33,512 bases of DNA from an uncultured Candidatus Saccharibacteria bacterium (GCA_946406645.1 CAMJLD010000004.1:1-33512); one strand, 5' to 3'. Shown: positions 14,425-23,853, counted from the first letter of the stretch. Made by a program: numbers and translations. Notes: generated by a model not told the origin, from the sequence alone.

Positions 14425-16167
14425 CTAGTTGCGAAGCTGACCAGGCCAGAGGGCTTTAATGGAGGTGTCGGCATCGGAGTTGAGGGTGGCAGAAGCAGGA
14501 ATATCTTCAAAAATCCCATTCGCGGAGACGCCACTCTTGGCTACAAAGGCGCTCGGCAACGTTAACGAGACCAACGATCTATCGCCGTGGAACAGGTGAC
14601 TCAAATCTGTTATATTTGCCGTACTAAATGCCGTCGGCAGTACGATATTCGTGACCGAATCCATTTCCGCAAACATACTAGTTATATGGCGCGCTTTTGA
14701 GGTATTAAAGCTCTCCGGGAGAACAAGCGAGGCCAGAGCCCTCATGCCGCGGAACATATCCTCCATTGTCTCAACATTGGACGTATCAAAACTATTCGGG
14801 AGCTCTAATGACGCTAGCGCTCTCGTATCGGAGAACATGCCAATCATGATCCTAGCGTTAGGAGTATTAAAAGTGTCCGGGAAGGAAATGGATGTTAGAT
14901 TGCGCATCTCGCTAAACATGCGCCTCATATCCTCGGCATTAATAGGATTAAATTTATTCGGTAACGTTAACGATGTCAGACTGCTGCCTCCGAACATATA
15001 CGCCATGTCTCGAACTTCAGATACGTCAAAGCAGGTCGGAAAACTGATAGACGATACTCCTATACCTTGGAACATCCCCTGCATCGACTCGACTTTCGAC
15101 GTATCAAAACTTTCTGGGAAAGTAAGCGAGGTGAGACTCGAAAGACCACCGAACATCCACTTCATGTTTCGAACATTAGATGTATTAAAACTGTTCGGCA
15201 AGGTAAGCGAAGTAAAGCCCGAACTGCTAAACATGCTGCTCATATCTGTTGCTAGAGACGTATTAAACTTCTCTGGCAATACGAGCGAGGTAACCATCGG
15301 AAGCCTAGAGAATAATTCCCCGCAATCTTCATTACAATAGATAATATTTGCTTCCGAGTAAATATAGATATCTGAATAATTACGATAGTCAACATAGGCA
15401 TATATCGGCTCCCCCTCTACGGAAATAAGCCGCCTAAAGGCGTCAATGTCTGACAATATGAAACTTGGCAATTCGTCAACGAATGTGATGCTCTTAACGC
15501 TAGTAATGCCCCTGGTTAATTCATTAAATGCAGCGTTGACAATCGATCCCTTATTGAGCACGCCAAAACTCAGCCACTGCTCCTCTTCTGCATCTGGTTG
15601 GATTGTTTCAACTCGAGTACTCAAATGAAACTTAGCCCCCTCATAATCATCGGCTGGTTTTTCGCAGACCGTTCCAGTAGATGTTGAAGTGCAAACATTG
15701 TCCACGCCGAAATTAGCGTCTGGGTTTAAGACGACTTTTTGGAACAATGAGCTCGTGACACTATTAGGTGCGAGCGCATTTTTGTAGTAATAGTAACCGT
15801 CCCCTTTCAGTTCCCAATCGCTTTGGTTCTGTAAAACTATCTGAGCTAGCTCTACGCCGTCTTTTTCCGACGGCAGGTTTCTCGTATCCGCAGCATTGCG
15901 CCAAACCCCATCGTATTTAATACGAACCATAATATCTTCATCGCTGTTGTTACGCACGGTCAGAGTTTTGTCGGTCTCGTCGCCTGGCTGCCAGTTGTTT
16001 GGGCTAACAAAAACTTCAGAAGTCGCTACTTCGTAAGCACCGAGGCTAAACTCGTTCGCGATAGTCGAACTGTCTTGGTTGTATGCAATAGTTGCGCCCA
16101 GCGCAGCGACAGTGAGACATAGAATGCCGCCGAATAATAATGTCTTCTTGCCCTTGAGATGCTCCAT
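14425..16167 (-). CDS. BspA-like leucine-rich repeat (DUF285) surface protein with TasA/camelysin-like N-domain
   Basis: Signal/TM, STIANEFSLGAYEV...LTVRNNSDEDIMVRIKYDG, then about nine repeats of the type MxxMFxxxxxLTSLxLPxSFDTSNVxx. Confidence 0.88.
   Translation of the reverse strand: MEHLKGKKTLLFGGILCLTVAALGATIAYNQDSSTIANEFSLGAYEVATSEVFVSPNNWQPGDETDKTLTVRNNSDEDIMVRIKYDGVWRNAADTRNLPSEKDGVELAQIVLQNQSDWELKGDGYYYYKNALAPNSVTSSLFQKVVLNPDANFGVDNVCTSTSTGTVCEKPADDYEGAKFHLSTRVETIQPDAEEEQWLSFGVLNKGSIVNAAFNELTRGITSVKSITFVDELPSFILSDIDAFRRLISVEGEPIYAYVDYRNYSDIYIYSEANIIYCNEDCGELFSRLPMVTSLVLPEKFNTSLATDMSSMFSSSGFTSLTLPNSFNTSNVRNMKWMFGGLSSLTSLTFPESFDTSKVESMQGMFQGIGVSSISFPTCFDVSEVRDMAYMFGGSSLTSLTLPNKFNPINAEDMRRMFSEMRNLTSISFPDTFNTPNARIMIGMFSDTRALASLELPNSFDTSNVETMEDMFRGMRALASLVLPESFNTSKARHITSMFAEMDSVTNIVLPTAFSTANITDLSHLFHGDRSLVSLTLPSAFVAKSGVSANGIFEDIPASATLNSDADTSIKALWPGQLRN
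14550..15300 (-). repeat. DUF285 leucine-rich repeat array inside the CDS
   Basis: About 24-aa units, e.g. MKWMFGGLSSLTSLTFPESFDTSKVES / MEDMFRGMRALASLVLPESFNTSKARH. Confidence 0.85.
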
Positions 16168-16238
16168 GTTTGTTTTGACCTAGTTTATACAAATAAGCAT
16201 AAGCTAAAAACGCCAAAAAGTCAAGGGGGTAGCTATCT

Positions 16239-17417
16239 TTAACGGCGGGCGTGGATGTAATTGAAAGTCAAAGCGTAGCCCCAGTCGAGGTTGGACTGGT
16301 AGACAATATTATACTTGCCGTTTGGACCGGCGTAGTTCATCTCTTGGATCGTTATGCTGACGCCAGGATTGACACCGACGACGACACCGACGTGGCCATA
16401 ACCACCGGAAGAAGTCTGAATAACCGCACCATAGGCGGGTTCCTTGTTCACGACAAAGCCACGCGCGGCCATCGTGCTAGCCCAGCTACGAGCGTTACCA
16501 ATAGCGCCGGTTGGCAACCAGTAATTGCTTGGCATATTCGCGCGGCGCCAATACCAAGCGAACCAAGTACAGTTACCGAAGGCACCTGGGTTGTTCCAGC
16601 TCTTCGTTGCGTAATACATATCACGCCAGTAAGCGTAGCTCTGAACCTGGAAGAGACCATGGCGCTGACCGTAATCCGACACACCGGTGTATCTGTTGCT
16701 ACCAGGATTGTAGGTAGGGACGACTGGGCGCGGAGCGACGTAGTCTGGAGATTCCTTTTCCGGCAATTTACCGCCAGGAAGCAATAGGACCATACCGCCC
16801 TTGCATTCGACGCCCTCAAGGTCGTTCAAAAGAATCATTTCATCGTAATTCGACTGATACTTCTCTGCGATACCGTGGAAGTTATCGCCATCCTTCACGA
16901 CATAGACAATACCAGACTTCGTCGGCAGATAAAGCTTCTGACCAGCAGAAAGCGCAGCATTCTTCTTGAGATTATTACTGTGACGGACCTGTTCTTCCGT
17001 GACACCAGAAATCTTATTTTTCGCGAGAATATCCGTAATCGATTCCCCGCTAGTCTCAACAGTATAAACAACGACACCGCGCTTGATATCAATATCGATA
17101 ACGAATGGCTTGTCGATGACCGTACCGGTCGTACTAGTCGTGCCAGTACTCTCATAGATAGCATTAACGGTCACGTAGTTTTCAGTAATAGTTGCAGTCG
17201 ATGGGAGCGAAACGGCATTCGCGATAGTCGCCGCCGTGTAGGACTCAGAAATCTGGTCAGCAGTCACCGTGAAACTATCGCCGCTAAGCGCCGAGGCAAT
17301 CGGAGTCTGGCCGCCAAGACGATCGTGGTGGGAACCAAAAAGCATCACCACAAAAATCAGGGCAAATACGGCGAAATATGGCAAAACTTGTTTTAGTATT
17401 AATTCAAATCTTTTCAT
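16239..17417 (-). CDS. Secreted LysM + CHAP peptidoglycan hydrolase
   Basis: N-terminal TM; LysM-like VYVVKDGDNFHGIAEKYQSNYDEMILLNDLEG; CHAP GNCTWFAWYWRR...GYGHVGVVVGVN...IQEMNY. Confidence 0.88.
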   Translation of the reverse strand: MKRFELILKQVLPYFAVFALIFVVMLFGSHHDRLGGQTPIASALSGDSFTVTADQISESYTAATIANAVSLPSTATITENYVTVNAIYESTGTTSTTGTVIDKPFVIDIDIKRGVVVYTVETSGESITDILAKNKISGVTEEQVRHSNNLKKNAALSAGQKLYLPTKSGIVYVVKDGDNFHGIAEKYQSNYDEMILLNDLEGVECKGGMVLLLPGGKLPEKESPDYVAPRPVVPTYNPGSNRYTGVSDYGQRHGLFQVQSYAYWRDMYYATKSWNNPGAFGNCTWFAWYWRRANMPSNYWLPTGAIGNARSWASTMAARGFVVNKEPAYGAVIQTSSGGYGHVGVVVGVNPGVSITIQEMNYAGPNGKYNIVYQSNLDWGYALTFNYIHARR

Positions 17418-17501
17418 AATAATTTATAAGCGCCCACCGGCCTATCCCCCAGCCATAATTATAGCATAAACGACACTTCTGAGCCACTTTAACAGGGGTG
17501 A

Positions 17502-18563
17502 TTAGAGAACTCGACAAAGCTCTTTGCAGTAGTTGCGAATGTTCGCATTATGGCCGGCTTCGGTTGTCGCGTAGTACATTTTGCCGTCATCGCCAGTCAA
17601 GAAGTATAGGTCATTCGTATCGGTCGGATCAGCCACCGCCTTCATCGCGGCGAGACTTGGCGTCGAGATTGGTGTTGGCGGGAGGCCAGCACAGCGACGG
17701 GAATTCCATGGACAATCAATCGAGTAGAGATAAGACATATCGTTCTTGTTGCGGTCCGGATTGAGTTGGTCGGCACGGTAAGCAATAATCGCGTCGGAGC
17801 CAAGTACGATGCCGCGCTTCAGGCGCGTCAGGAAGACCTGCGCAACATGACGGCGAGATTCATAATCGCCAGTTGATTCGCGCTGGACGACCGAAGCGAG
17901 CGTGATGCCTTGATGGAGCGTGTAGCCTTCGGCCTGATATTTTTCAACCAAGCCCTCTTTCTTAACGACATTCCACATTTCGTCGAAAACTTTCGCGAGC
18001 ACTTCGTCGAGCGTTGCGGTCTGATAGAATTCGTAAGTATCACCCCAAATGTAGCCTTCGAGCGTTGCGTCATCCGGCTTGCTCTCAAGCAATTTGTGGG
18101 TATATTTCTTCGTGAAAGCGGCCTCGACTTCTTCTTCGGAATAGCCGACCTGGACGAGCTTTTTCTTCGAAGCGGTTATCGTTTCGCCAGGAAGGAAAGT
18201 GATGCGGAAGACCTTCGCGGCCACACCTTCATAGAGCGACTGGACGATAGTTTTTACGTCCATGTCTTTTGCAAATTGGTAAGTGCCTGGCATCATCGCT
18301 TTATTGCCGGCAAACATCGAGTGATAAATCTTGAACGCGAACGCCGACTTGATGAGACCTTGTTTTTCGAGATTGGCGGCGATTTTTGAAGTGCCCTCGC
18401 CTTCCGCGACGACGAAGTCCACGGTCTGACACTGGCCGTCGCATTTTTCGACTGGCATGAGATTGACCTGATACCAAATCACGGCAGATGCGCCAGCGAT
18501 AATTAGCAGTAATAATACGACTGCGCCGCTAAATAGTAATTTGCGTTTCAAGTTTTTAGCCAT
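17502..18563 (-). CDS. mltG: Endolytic transglycosylase MltG (YceG-like)
   Basis: Single N-terminal TM; LPGETI, LEGYIWGDTYEF, ITLASVVQRESTGDYESRRHVAQVFLTRL, LYSIDCPWNSRRCAGLPPTPISTPSLAAMKAVADP. Confidence 0.94.
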   Translation of the reverse strand: MAKNLKRKLLFSGAVVLLLLIIAGASAVIWYQVNLMPVEKCDGQCQTVDFVVAEGEGTSKIAANLEKQGLIKSAFAFKIYHSMFAGNKAMMPGTYQFAKDMDVKTIVQSLYEGVAAKVFRITFLPGETITASKKKLVQVGYSEEEVEAAFTKKYTHKLLESKPDDATLEGYIWGDTYEFYQTATLDEVLAKVFDEMWNVVKKEGLVEKYQAEGYTLHQGITLASVVQRESTGDYESRRHVAQVFLTRLKRGIVLGSDAIIAYRADQLNPDRNKNDMSYLYSIDCPWNSRRCAGLPPTPISTPSLAAMKAVADPTDTNDLYFLTGDDGKMYYATTEAGHNANIRNYCKELCRVL

Positions 18564-19005
18564 TTTTTAACTCCTCTTCAATTTTTGCTAGGTCTGGGCG
18601 TTCGAGAAAATCTTGCAGAATAATCGTTGCGGCCTCAGCATCAACAGCGCCAGCTTTGCGGTCGGCGCGATTTGGCTTTAATAATTCTTCGGCGGCAATC
18701 GAAGTATAGGATTCGTCCTGAAAATAGACGGCCGGCTCGAAACCTTCGTGTTCTTTGAAATATGTTTTTAGCGATTCAATAAACTCGTGAACGGAAGCAG
18801 TCTGACGAGTCTCTTCGCCGCTGTTGTTGCGTGGCGATCCCGACACGATACAATCTGCGCGTTCGAGACGATAATTCTTTGCGATAGCTGCAAGCTCGTC
18901 GCCGTCGACTGGCACCATGCCACGCGGCACGGCAATACGAACCGCTGTATCAGCAAAAGCAAGCCCAATCCTTTTCGTTCCTACATCGAGCGCTAGAATT
19001 CGCAT
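18556..19005 (-). CDS. ruvX: RuvX/YqgF-family Holliday junction resolvase-like protein
   Basis: MRILALDVGTKRIGLAFADT...IVSGSPRNNSG...FQDESYTSIAAEELL...DAEAATIILQDFLE. Confidence 0.93.
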   Translation of the reverse strand: MRILALDVGTKRIGLAFADTAVRIAVPRGMVPVDGDELAAIAKNYRLERADCIVSGSPRNNSGEETRQTASVHEFIESLKTYFKEHEGFEPAVYFQDESYTSIAAEELLKPNRADRKAGAVDAEAATIILQDFLERPDLAKIEEELKNG

Positions 19006-20771
19006 TACTGTTCAACCGTAATCTTGATCTGGACCTTGTTGTGGTCGCTTGGCACGCTCGTTACCCAGAAGAAGTTCGGGTTAATCGAGACGCTAGAGAC
19101 GCCATTAATCGACTGAAGGAGGTGCTTGACTTCACCGACCTTCTTGCCCAAGGACTTGTCGGCAACCATTTCTTCAGTAACTTTCGGACCGGTAATCGTG
19201 GTAGACTTCAACTTTGCAGTACTTTCATCGGTCGTATTCTGGAAGGCCTCGAAGAAGGCTTTGTCAACGCCAGTATCGTAGACGGTCTGGGTCTTGTCGC
19301 CGCTAGCATTTTCTTTCAACTTGCTCGAAATGAAGGCCTTTACCGCTTCCTTCTTTACGGCAAACATCTTGAAGGCAACTTCGCGGACAACTTTCGGCTT
19401 CACGCCATCAGCGACCTCTTCGTCAACGTTTGGCGTAACCGTATCTTTTGGATCGCTCTGATCCATGTCGCCAAGAAGAATGTATTCGTCACCGAATTCG
19501 CTCTTGAGTTCCTCGCGAGCCTCTTTTGCGCTAGCTGCCGTCAAGCCGCTCGTCGCAGCCTTAACGTCTTCTTCGGAAACGATTTTGACCATCTTGCTAG
19601 TGCCACCAGTCATAGCAGTGCTCGTAATTTTGTACGTATTAGGCATCGTGACGCTACTGGCGATGCCGCTAGTAGCAGCGGCAATGTTGTATTTTTCGCC
19701 AACCTCTTTTGCGACAACAGCAATGCCGCCAGACGAAACCGTACGATCATCCCTGATTCGGCAAGTACTACCATCTAGGCTACCGTAGCAGACATAGTCG
19801 TCTGCGCCCACATTTACCGAACCGCCCTCGACAACTTCATAAACGAGTCCGTTAATTGTGAACGTTGCGCCTTTCGGGATGGATAGGTTTTGATTAAGCT
19901 TCGTGATTATTTCTTTAGCTGGACGCGTAATAGTGACTTTGCCAGTGGCTTTCGTGCCCTTATCGAGTTCGCCGGTTGCGTCGAATTCAGCTTCTGCCTT
20001 CTTTGTGACGGTCTTTTCTTCGAGGAAGAAGACGCCTTCCTTGTTGTTAGCCTTGTCTTCGTGATTAACGAAACTGACCTTCTCGGCGAAGTTTGACGAT
20101 GACGTACGAACAGTCACAACAATGCTCACAGCAGGCGCAATCGCAGTCGCCCACACGGTGAATCCGATTAAAAGAATAAGGACAATCATGCCAGCAATAA
20201 TAAACTTGCGGTATTTGGCGAAGTTCGGGATCTTTGCGCCCTTCATCTTCGCAACGGCCTTCGCGGCCTTCGAGGTGTTTTCTTTCTCTTCCGGTTCAGG
20301 TTCACCTTCAATCACCTCTTCCTTTGCAGGCTTCTTAGCGAGAACAGGCGCAGCCTTCTTTGGAGCAGCCTTTAGGACTGGCTCTTCTGCAGGTTCTTCC
20401 TCGACAGTATCTTCGACCTTTTCTTCTTCGACTGGTTTTTTATCGTCTTCAATAACGTCATCTTTTGCTTCGTCATCATCGGCAATATCTTCGAGATTTG
20501 GGATCTGCGGTTTGCTCTGGAGGCTCTTTGCGACTGGCATCTTCACGGTGGAAGCGAGGCGCTGGAGCGATTCATCAGTAGTAATCAAAACAACAGTTTT
20601 TTCGTGCTGACGAGCGGTTTTTGCGATGAGCTTGAAATTCACTGCGCTACGCAGTACGCCAGCTTTTTTCGGAGGCACGAGTGCGATAATCTTGTGCTTC
20701 GCAGCCTTCACATTGGACAAAATATCAGTAATGTCCTGCTCGGGCTCAATATAAATGACGTCTTTATTCAT
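19005..20771 (-). CDS. Membrane-anchored protein with acidic/Lys-Pro cytoplasmic region and large extracytoplasmic domain (baseplate J-like possible)
   Basis: MNKDVIYIEPEQDITDILSNVKAAKHKIIALVPPKKAGVLRSAVNFKLIAKTARQ; TM KFIIAGMIVLILLIGFTVWATAIAPAVSIVV; GATFTINGLVYEV. Start 20771 follows TATAAT (20784-20779) by 7 nt; the tool's start at 21032 overlaps the kinase gene. Confidence 0.8.
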   Translation of the reverse strand: MNKDVIYIEPEQDITDILSNVKAAKHKIIALVPPKKAGVLRSAVNFKLIAKTARQHEKTVVLITTDESLQRLASTVKMPVAKSLQSKPQIPNLEDIADDDEAKDDVIEDDKKPVEEEKVEDTVEEEPAEEPVLKAAPKKAAPVLAKKPAKEEVIEGEPEPEEKENTSKAAKAVAKMKGAKIPNFAKYRKFIIAGMIVLILLIGFTVWATAIAPAVSIVVTVRTSSSNFAEKVSFVNHEDKANNKEGVFFLEEKTVTKKAEAEFDATGELDKGTKATGKVTITRPAKEIITKLNQNLSIPKGATFTINGLVYEVVEGGSVNVGADDYVCYGSLDGSTCRIRDDRTVSSGGIAVVAKEVGEKYNIAAATSGIASSVTMPNTYKITSTAMTGGTSKMVKIVSEEDVKAATSGLTAASAKEAREELKSEFGDEYILLGDMDQSDPKDTVTPNVDEEVADGVKPKVVREVAFKMFAVKKEAVKAFISSKLKENASGDKTQTVYDTGVDKAFFEAFQNTTDESTAKLKSTTITGPKVTEEMVADKSLGKKVGEVKHLLQSINGVSSVSINPNFFWVTSVPSDHNKVQIKITVEQ

Positions 20772-20778
20772 AAGAAAT

Positions 20779-20810
20779 ATTATACCAGAGAATTGCGCTT
20801 GTGGTAAAAT
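20779..20810. promoter_or_regulatory. Divergent extended -10 promoters for the 19005-20771 gene (-) and the histidine kinase (+)
   Basis: Minus TCTGGTATAAT at 20784-20779; plus TGTGGTAAAAT at 20805-20810. Start codons are only 46 bp apart. Confidence 0.7.
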
Positions 20811-20817
20811 TGACTTA

Positions 20818-22227
20818 ATGGGCATCTTCAGAAAAAAAGAAACAGTTCCGCTAACAAATCCAAATGCGCTGGTTGCAACGCAGAATTTGAGTGAACTTGT
20901 AATCCGCTCGATTCGCGAGGGCGTTTTAATTATTGATGCCAACGGAAATATTGCTCTCGCCAACCCGATGGCGAGCGTAATGCTCGGTCGCAGCATCGAC
21001 GAGCTCGTCGGCCTGAATTTTATTTCGAACATGGTCCTTCAGGACAAGGCCGGTACACGCGTTGACGAAAACACGAACCCGATTCTTGGCGCAATTCGCA
21101 CGGGCGAAAATGTCGAGCGCCGCGATTTGACACTCGTCACAATTGGCAGCAATAAAACTACTCCGATTTCCCTAATTATCACGCCAACGAATGGCCCGAA
21201 TTCAAGCGTCGTCGTAACTTTCCGCGACATTGCGCAGGAACTCAGCGAAGAACGCGAACGCATGGACTTCATTTCGACAGCTAGCCACGAAATGCGCACG
21301 CCGGTCGCGAGCATCGAAGGTTATCTCGGTCTCGCCATGAATCCGGCTACGGCTACGATCGACGAACGCGCGATGCAATATCTCAATAAAGCACACGAAT
21401 CCAGCCAGCACCTTGGACGTTTATTCCAAGATTTGCTAGATACCACAAAGATGGATGATGGTCAAATTAAGGCCCGCATGGAGCCAGTCGAACTCGTCAG
21501 TACCGTGAAGCAATATGCCGAAACACAAATTCCAAACATCCAAGCTAAAGGTTTGACTTACCAATTTGGCGCCGACGGCATCGAGCAAGGCGGCCTCAGC
21601 ATTCAGCAGTTGATTTACGCTAGCATCGACCGTGATTTCTTGCAAGAAGTGCTGAATAACCTCATTGAAAACGCTATTAAGTACACAAAGACTGGCGGCA
21701 TCACAGTAAACGTGAAGGCCGACGAGCATAACGTTCATATTATCGTGGCGGACACTGGCATCGGCATTCCGCGCGACGAATTAAATCATATTTTCCAGAA
21801 ATTCTATCGCGTCGACAACAGCGACACGCGCGAAATTGGCGGCACCGGTCTCGGTCTCGCGCTCGTCAAGCAACGCGTCGAATTAATGGGTGGCAAGATT
21901 TGGGCCGAGAGCGAACAAGGCAAAGGTTCTCGCTTCATCGTGATGCTCCCAAGACTTAGCAAAGCAACCTATGATCAGCAACGTTTCCTATTTGAAAACC
22001 AGCAAAGAATGCAGGTTAATGCTGCACAGCATGAGCAAGCCGTGCAAGCATTCGCTAGCGGCTCGGCACCAACAATGGCTCAACCAGCCCCGCAAGCTAT
22101 GCCAGTCGCACCAGCGCCGGTCACACCGGCACCGGCTCCAGCTTCTGCTCCAGCTCCTGCTCCTGCTCCAGTTGCCCAGCCACAAACGCCAGTCGCACCT
22201 GTTCCGCCAGTTCAGCCGCAAGCTTAG
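20818..22227 (+). CDS. Soluble PAS-domain sensor histidine kinase with Pro/Ala/Gln-rich tail
   Basis: MGIFRKKETVPL; PAS region; FISTASHEMRTPVASIEGYL (H-box); LNNLIENAIKYTK; IVADTGIGIPRDEL; GGTGLGLALVKQRVELMGG. No TM segment. Tail APAPVTPAPAPASAPAPAPAPV. Confidence 0.94.
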   Translation: MGIFRKKETVPLTNPNALVATQNLSELVIRSIREGVLIIDANGNIALANPMASVMLGRSIDELVGLNFISNMVLQDKAGTRVDENTNPILGAIRTGENVERRDLTLVTIGSNKTTPISLIITPTNGPNSSVVVTFRDIAQELSEERERMDFISTASHEMRTPVASIEGYLGLAMNPATATIDERAMQYLNKAHESSQHLGRLFQDLLDTTKMDDGQIKARMEPVELVSTVKQYAETQIPNIQAKGLTYQFGADGIEQGGLSIQQLIYASIDRDFLQEVLNNLIENAIKYTKTGGITVNVKADEHNVHIIVADTGIGIPRDELNHIFQKFYRVDNSDTREIGGTGLGLALVKQRVELMGGKIWAESEQGKGSRFIVMLPRLSKATYDQQRFLFENQQRMQVNAAQHEQAVQAFASGSAPTMAQPAPQAMPVAPAPVTPAPAPASAPAPAPAPVAQPQTPVAPVPPVQPQA

Positions 22228-22271
22228 TTTTTATAGCTTTTTTAGCATAAGTGTTATAAACTATTATTAGT

Positions 22272-23189
22272 ATGGCCAAGATTATGTTAGTCGAGGACGA
22301 CAAGTCCTTGCGAGAAATATACAGCATTAGGCTGGTCGCTGAAGGTTACAATATTGTATCCGCCGGCGATGGTGAGGAGGCTCTCGCACTCGCCGTTCAA
22401 GAAAAACCAGATTTAATCATCTCCGACGTGATGATGCCGAAGATTTCCGGTTTTGATATGCTTGATATGCTGCGTTCGACGCCAGAAACAAGCCAAATGA
22501 AAGTAATTATGATGACCGCGCTTTCTAGCGAGGACCAGCGCATGCGTGGCGAAAACCTCGGCGCTGATCGTTATCTCGTCAAGTCGCAGGTTGGCATCGA
22601 AGACGTCATCAATGCCGTGCACGAAGTTCTCGGCGACAAACCGAGCGCCAATGCGGCCGCCAATCTCGATCTCGCCGCTTCGATTCCAACTGCTTCTTCT
22701 CCAAATATTGCCGCTTCCCCAGTCGCCGCTGCGCCAGCGCCAGCACCGGCACCGGCACCAGCACCGGCACCAGCGCCAGCACCTGCACCGGCACCAGCTC
22801 CAGCACCGGCGCCAGCTCCAGTTGCTCCAGCACCTGCACCGGCACCAGCTCCGGCTCCGGCTGAGCCAATCATTCCACAGAACCCACCAGCCGCTCCAGC
22901 TCCAGCTCCAGCGCCAGCGCCTGCACCGGCACCGGCACCAGCACCGGCACCAGCTCCAGTTGCTCCAGCACCTGCACCGGCACCGGCACCAGCACCGGCA
23001 CCAGCGCCAGCACCTGCTCCTGCACCAGCCACTGAAGGTGGTGAACGCGTAATCCAGCCAATTAGCGATCCAAATGCCTCCAACAATGCCGAGGAAATGG
23101 CTCGCAAAATGGACGAATTGCTAAATAGTCCAGCCGCAGGCCCGGCTCCAATGCCAGGAATGCCAACTACTCCAGATGCTCAGGCTTAA
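22272..23189 (+). CDS. Response regulator (receiver domain) with very long (Ala-Pro)n linker and no DNA-binding domain
   Basis: MAKIMLVEDDKSLREIYSIRLVAEGYNIVSAGDGEEAL...DLIISDVMMPKISGFDML...MMTALSSEDQ...YLVKSQ; then about 100 aa of AP repeat and short NNAEEMARKMDELLNS. Confidence 0.93.
   Translation: MAKIMLVEDDKSLREIYSIRLVAEGYNIVSAGDGEEALALAVQEKPDLIISDVMMPKISGFDMLDMLRSTPETSQMKVIMMTALSSEDQRMRGENLGADRYLVKSQVGIEDVINAVHEVLGDKPSANAAANLDLAASIPTASSPNIAASPVAAAPAPAPAPAPAPAPAPAPAPAPAPAPAPAPVAPAPAPAPAPAPAEPIIPQNPPAAPAPAPAPAPAPAPAPAPAPAPVAPAPAPAPAPAPAPAPAPAPAPATEGGERVIQPISDPNASNNAEEMARKMDELLNSPAAGPAPMPGMPTTPDAQA
22729..23030 (+). repeat. Degenerate GCN-CCN hexanucleotide tract encoding (AP)n
   Basis: Repeated gcaccggcaccagc-type units interrupted by VAP and EPIIPQNPPAAP spacers. 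Confidence 0.95.
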
Positions 23190-23853
23190 TAAATACATCG
23201 CAACTAATCTCGGCGTTTCGCGTCGCGAAGCGGACGAATTGATTGCCGCCGGCAAAGTCTTGGTCAATAACAAGCCGGCAATTATCGGGACGCGCGTCGA
23301 AGACGGCGACGAGGTTATTGTTGCTGGCAAAAAAATTGCCGAAGAAAAGCTAATTTACCTCGCGTTAAATAAGCCAGTGAATTACGTCTGCAGCCGCAAG
23401 CGCCAAGGCGATACGCCGACAATGTACGAATTGTTGCCCGAAAAATATCAGTCACTAAAGAGCGTCGGGCGCCTCGACAAAAATTCTTCTGGCCTAATTT
23501 TGCTGACTAATGATGGCGATTTTGCCTACCAAATGACGCATCCGAAATTTATCAAGACGAAGATCTACGAGGTTCTACTCGACCGTCCGCTCGAACCATT
23601 CCACCAGCAAATGGTCGGGGATTTCGGTATCGATTTGCCAGATGGGCGCAGCAAACTTGGTCTCGAGCGTCTTGATGACGGACGCGCTTTTTGGCGCGTA
23701 ACGATGAGTGAGGGGCGCAACCGCCAGATTCGCCGCACATTCGAGGCGGTTGGTTATAAAGTCAAAAAGTTGCATCGCACAGATTTCGGCCCATACCATT
23801 TGGACGGGCTAGAATCTGGGCAATTTGTTGAAATTCGAAAAGTTAATTCTTAA
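23176..23853 (+). CDS. RsuA/RluB-family pseudouridine synthase
   Basis: S4-like MLRLNKYIATNLGVSRREADELIAAGKVLVNN; YLALNKPVNYVCSRK; VGRLDKNSSGLILLTNDGDFAYQMTHPKF; EGRNRQIRRTFEAVGYKVKKLHR. Confidence 0.95.
   Translation: MLRLNKYIATNLGVSRREADELIAAGKVLVNNKPAIIGTRVEDGDEVIVAGKKIAEEKLIYLALNKPVNYVCSRKRQGDTPTMYELLPEKYQSLKSVGRLDKNSSGLILLTNDGDFAYQMTHPKFIKTKIYEVLLDRPLEPFHQQMVGDFGIDLPDGRSKLGLERLDDGRAFWRVTMSEGRNRQIRRTFEAVGYKVKKLHRTDFGPYHLDGLESGQFVEIRKVNS

Noticed and set aside
17502-18563. Loss of MltG catalytic Glu (VVQRES instead of IVEKE)
   Set aside because: The second Glu of the motif is retained and Q at the first position appears compatible with active family members; not strong evidence for an inactive enzyme.
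22571-23107. Antisense ORF encoding long Gly-Ala repeats
   Set aside because: It is the complement of the (AP)n codon tract in the response regulator; repeat-driven open frame, no start/SD support.
23843-23853. 11-bp overlap of convergent rsuA-like and ftsA-like 3' ends
   Set aside because: Common in compact genomes; no extra structure seen.
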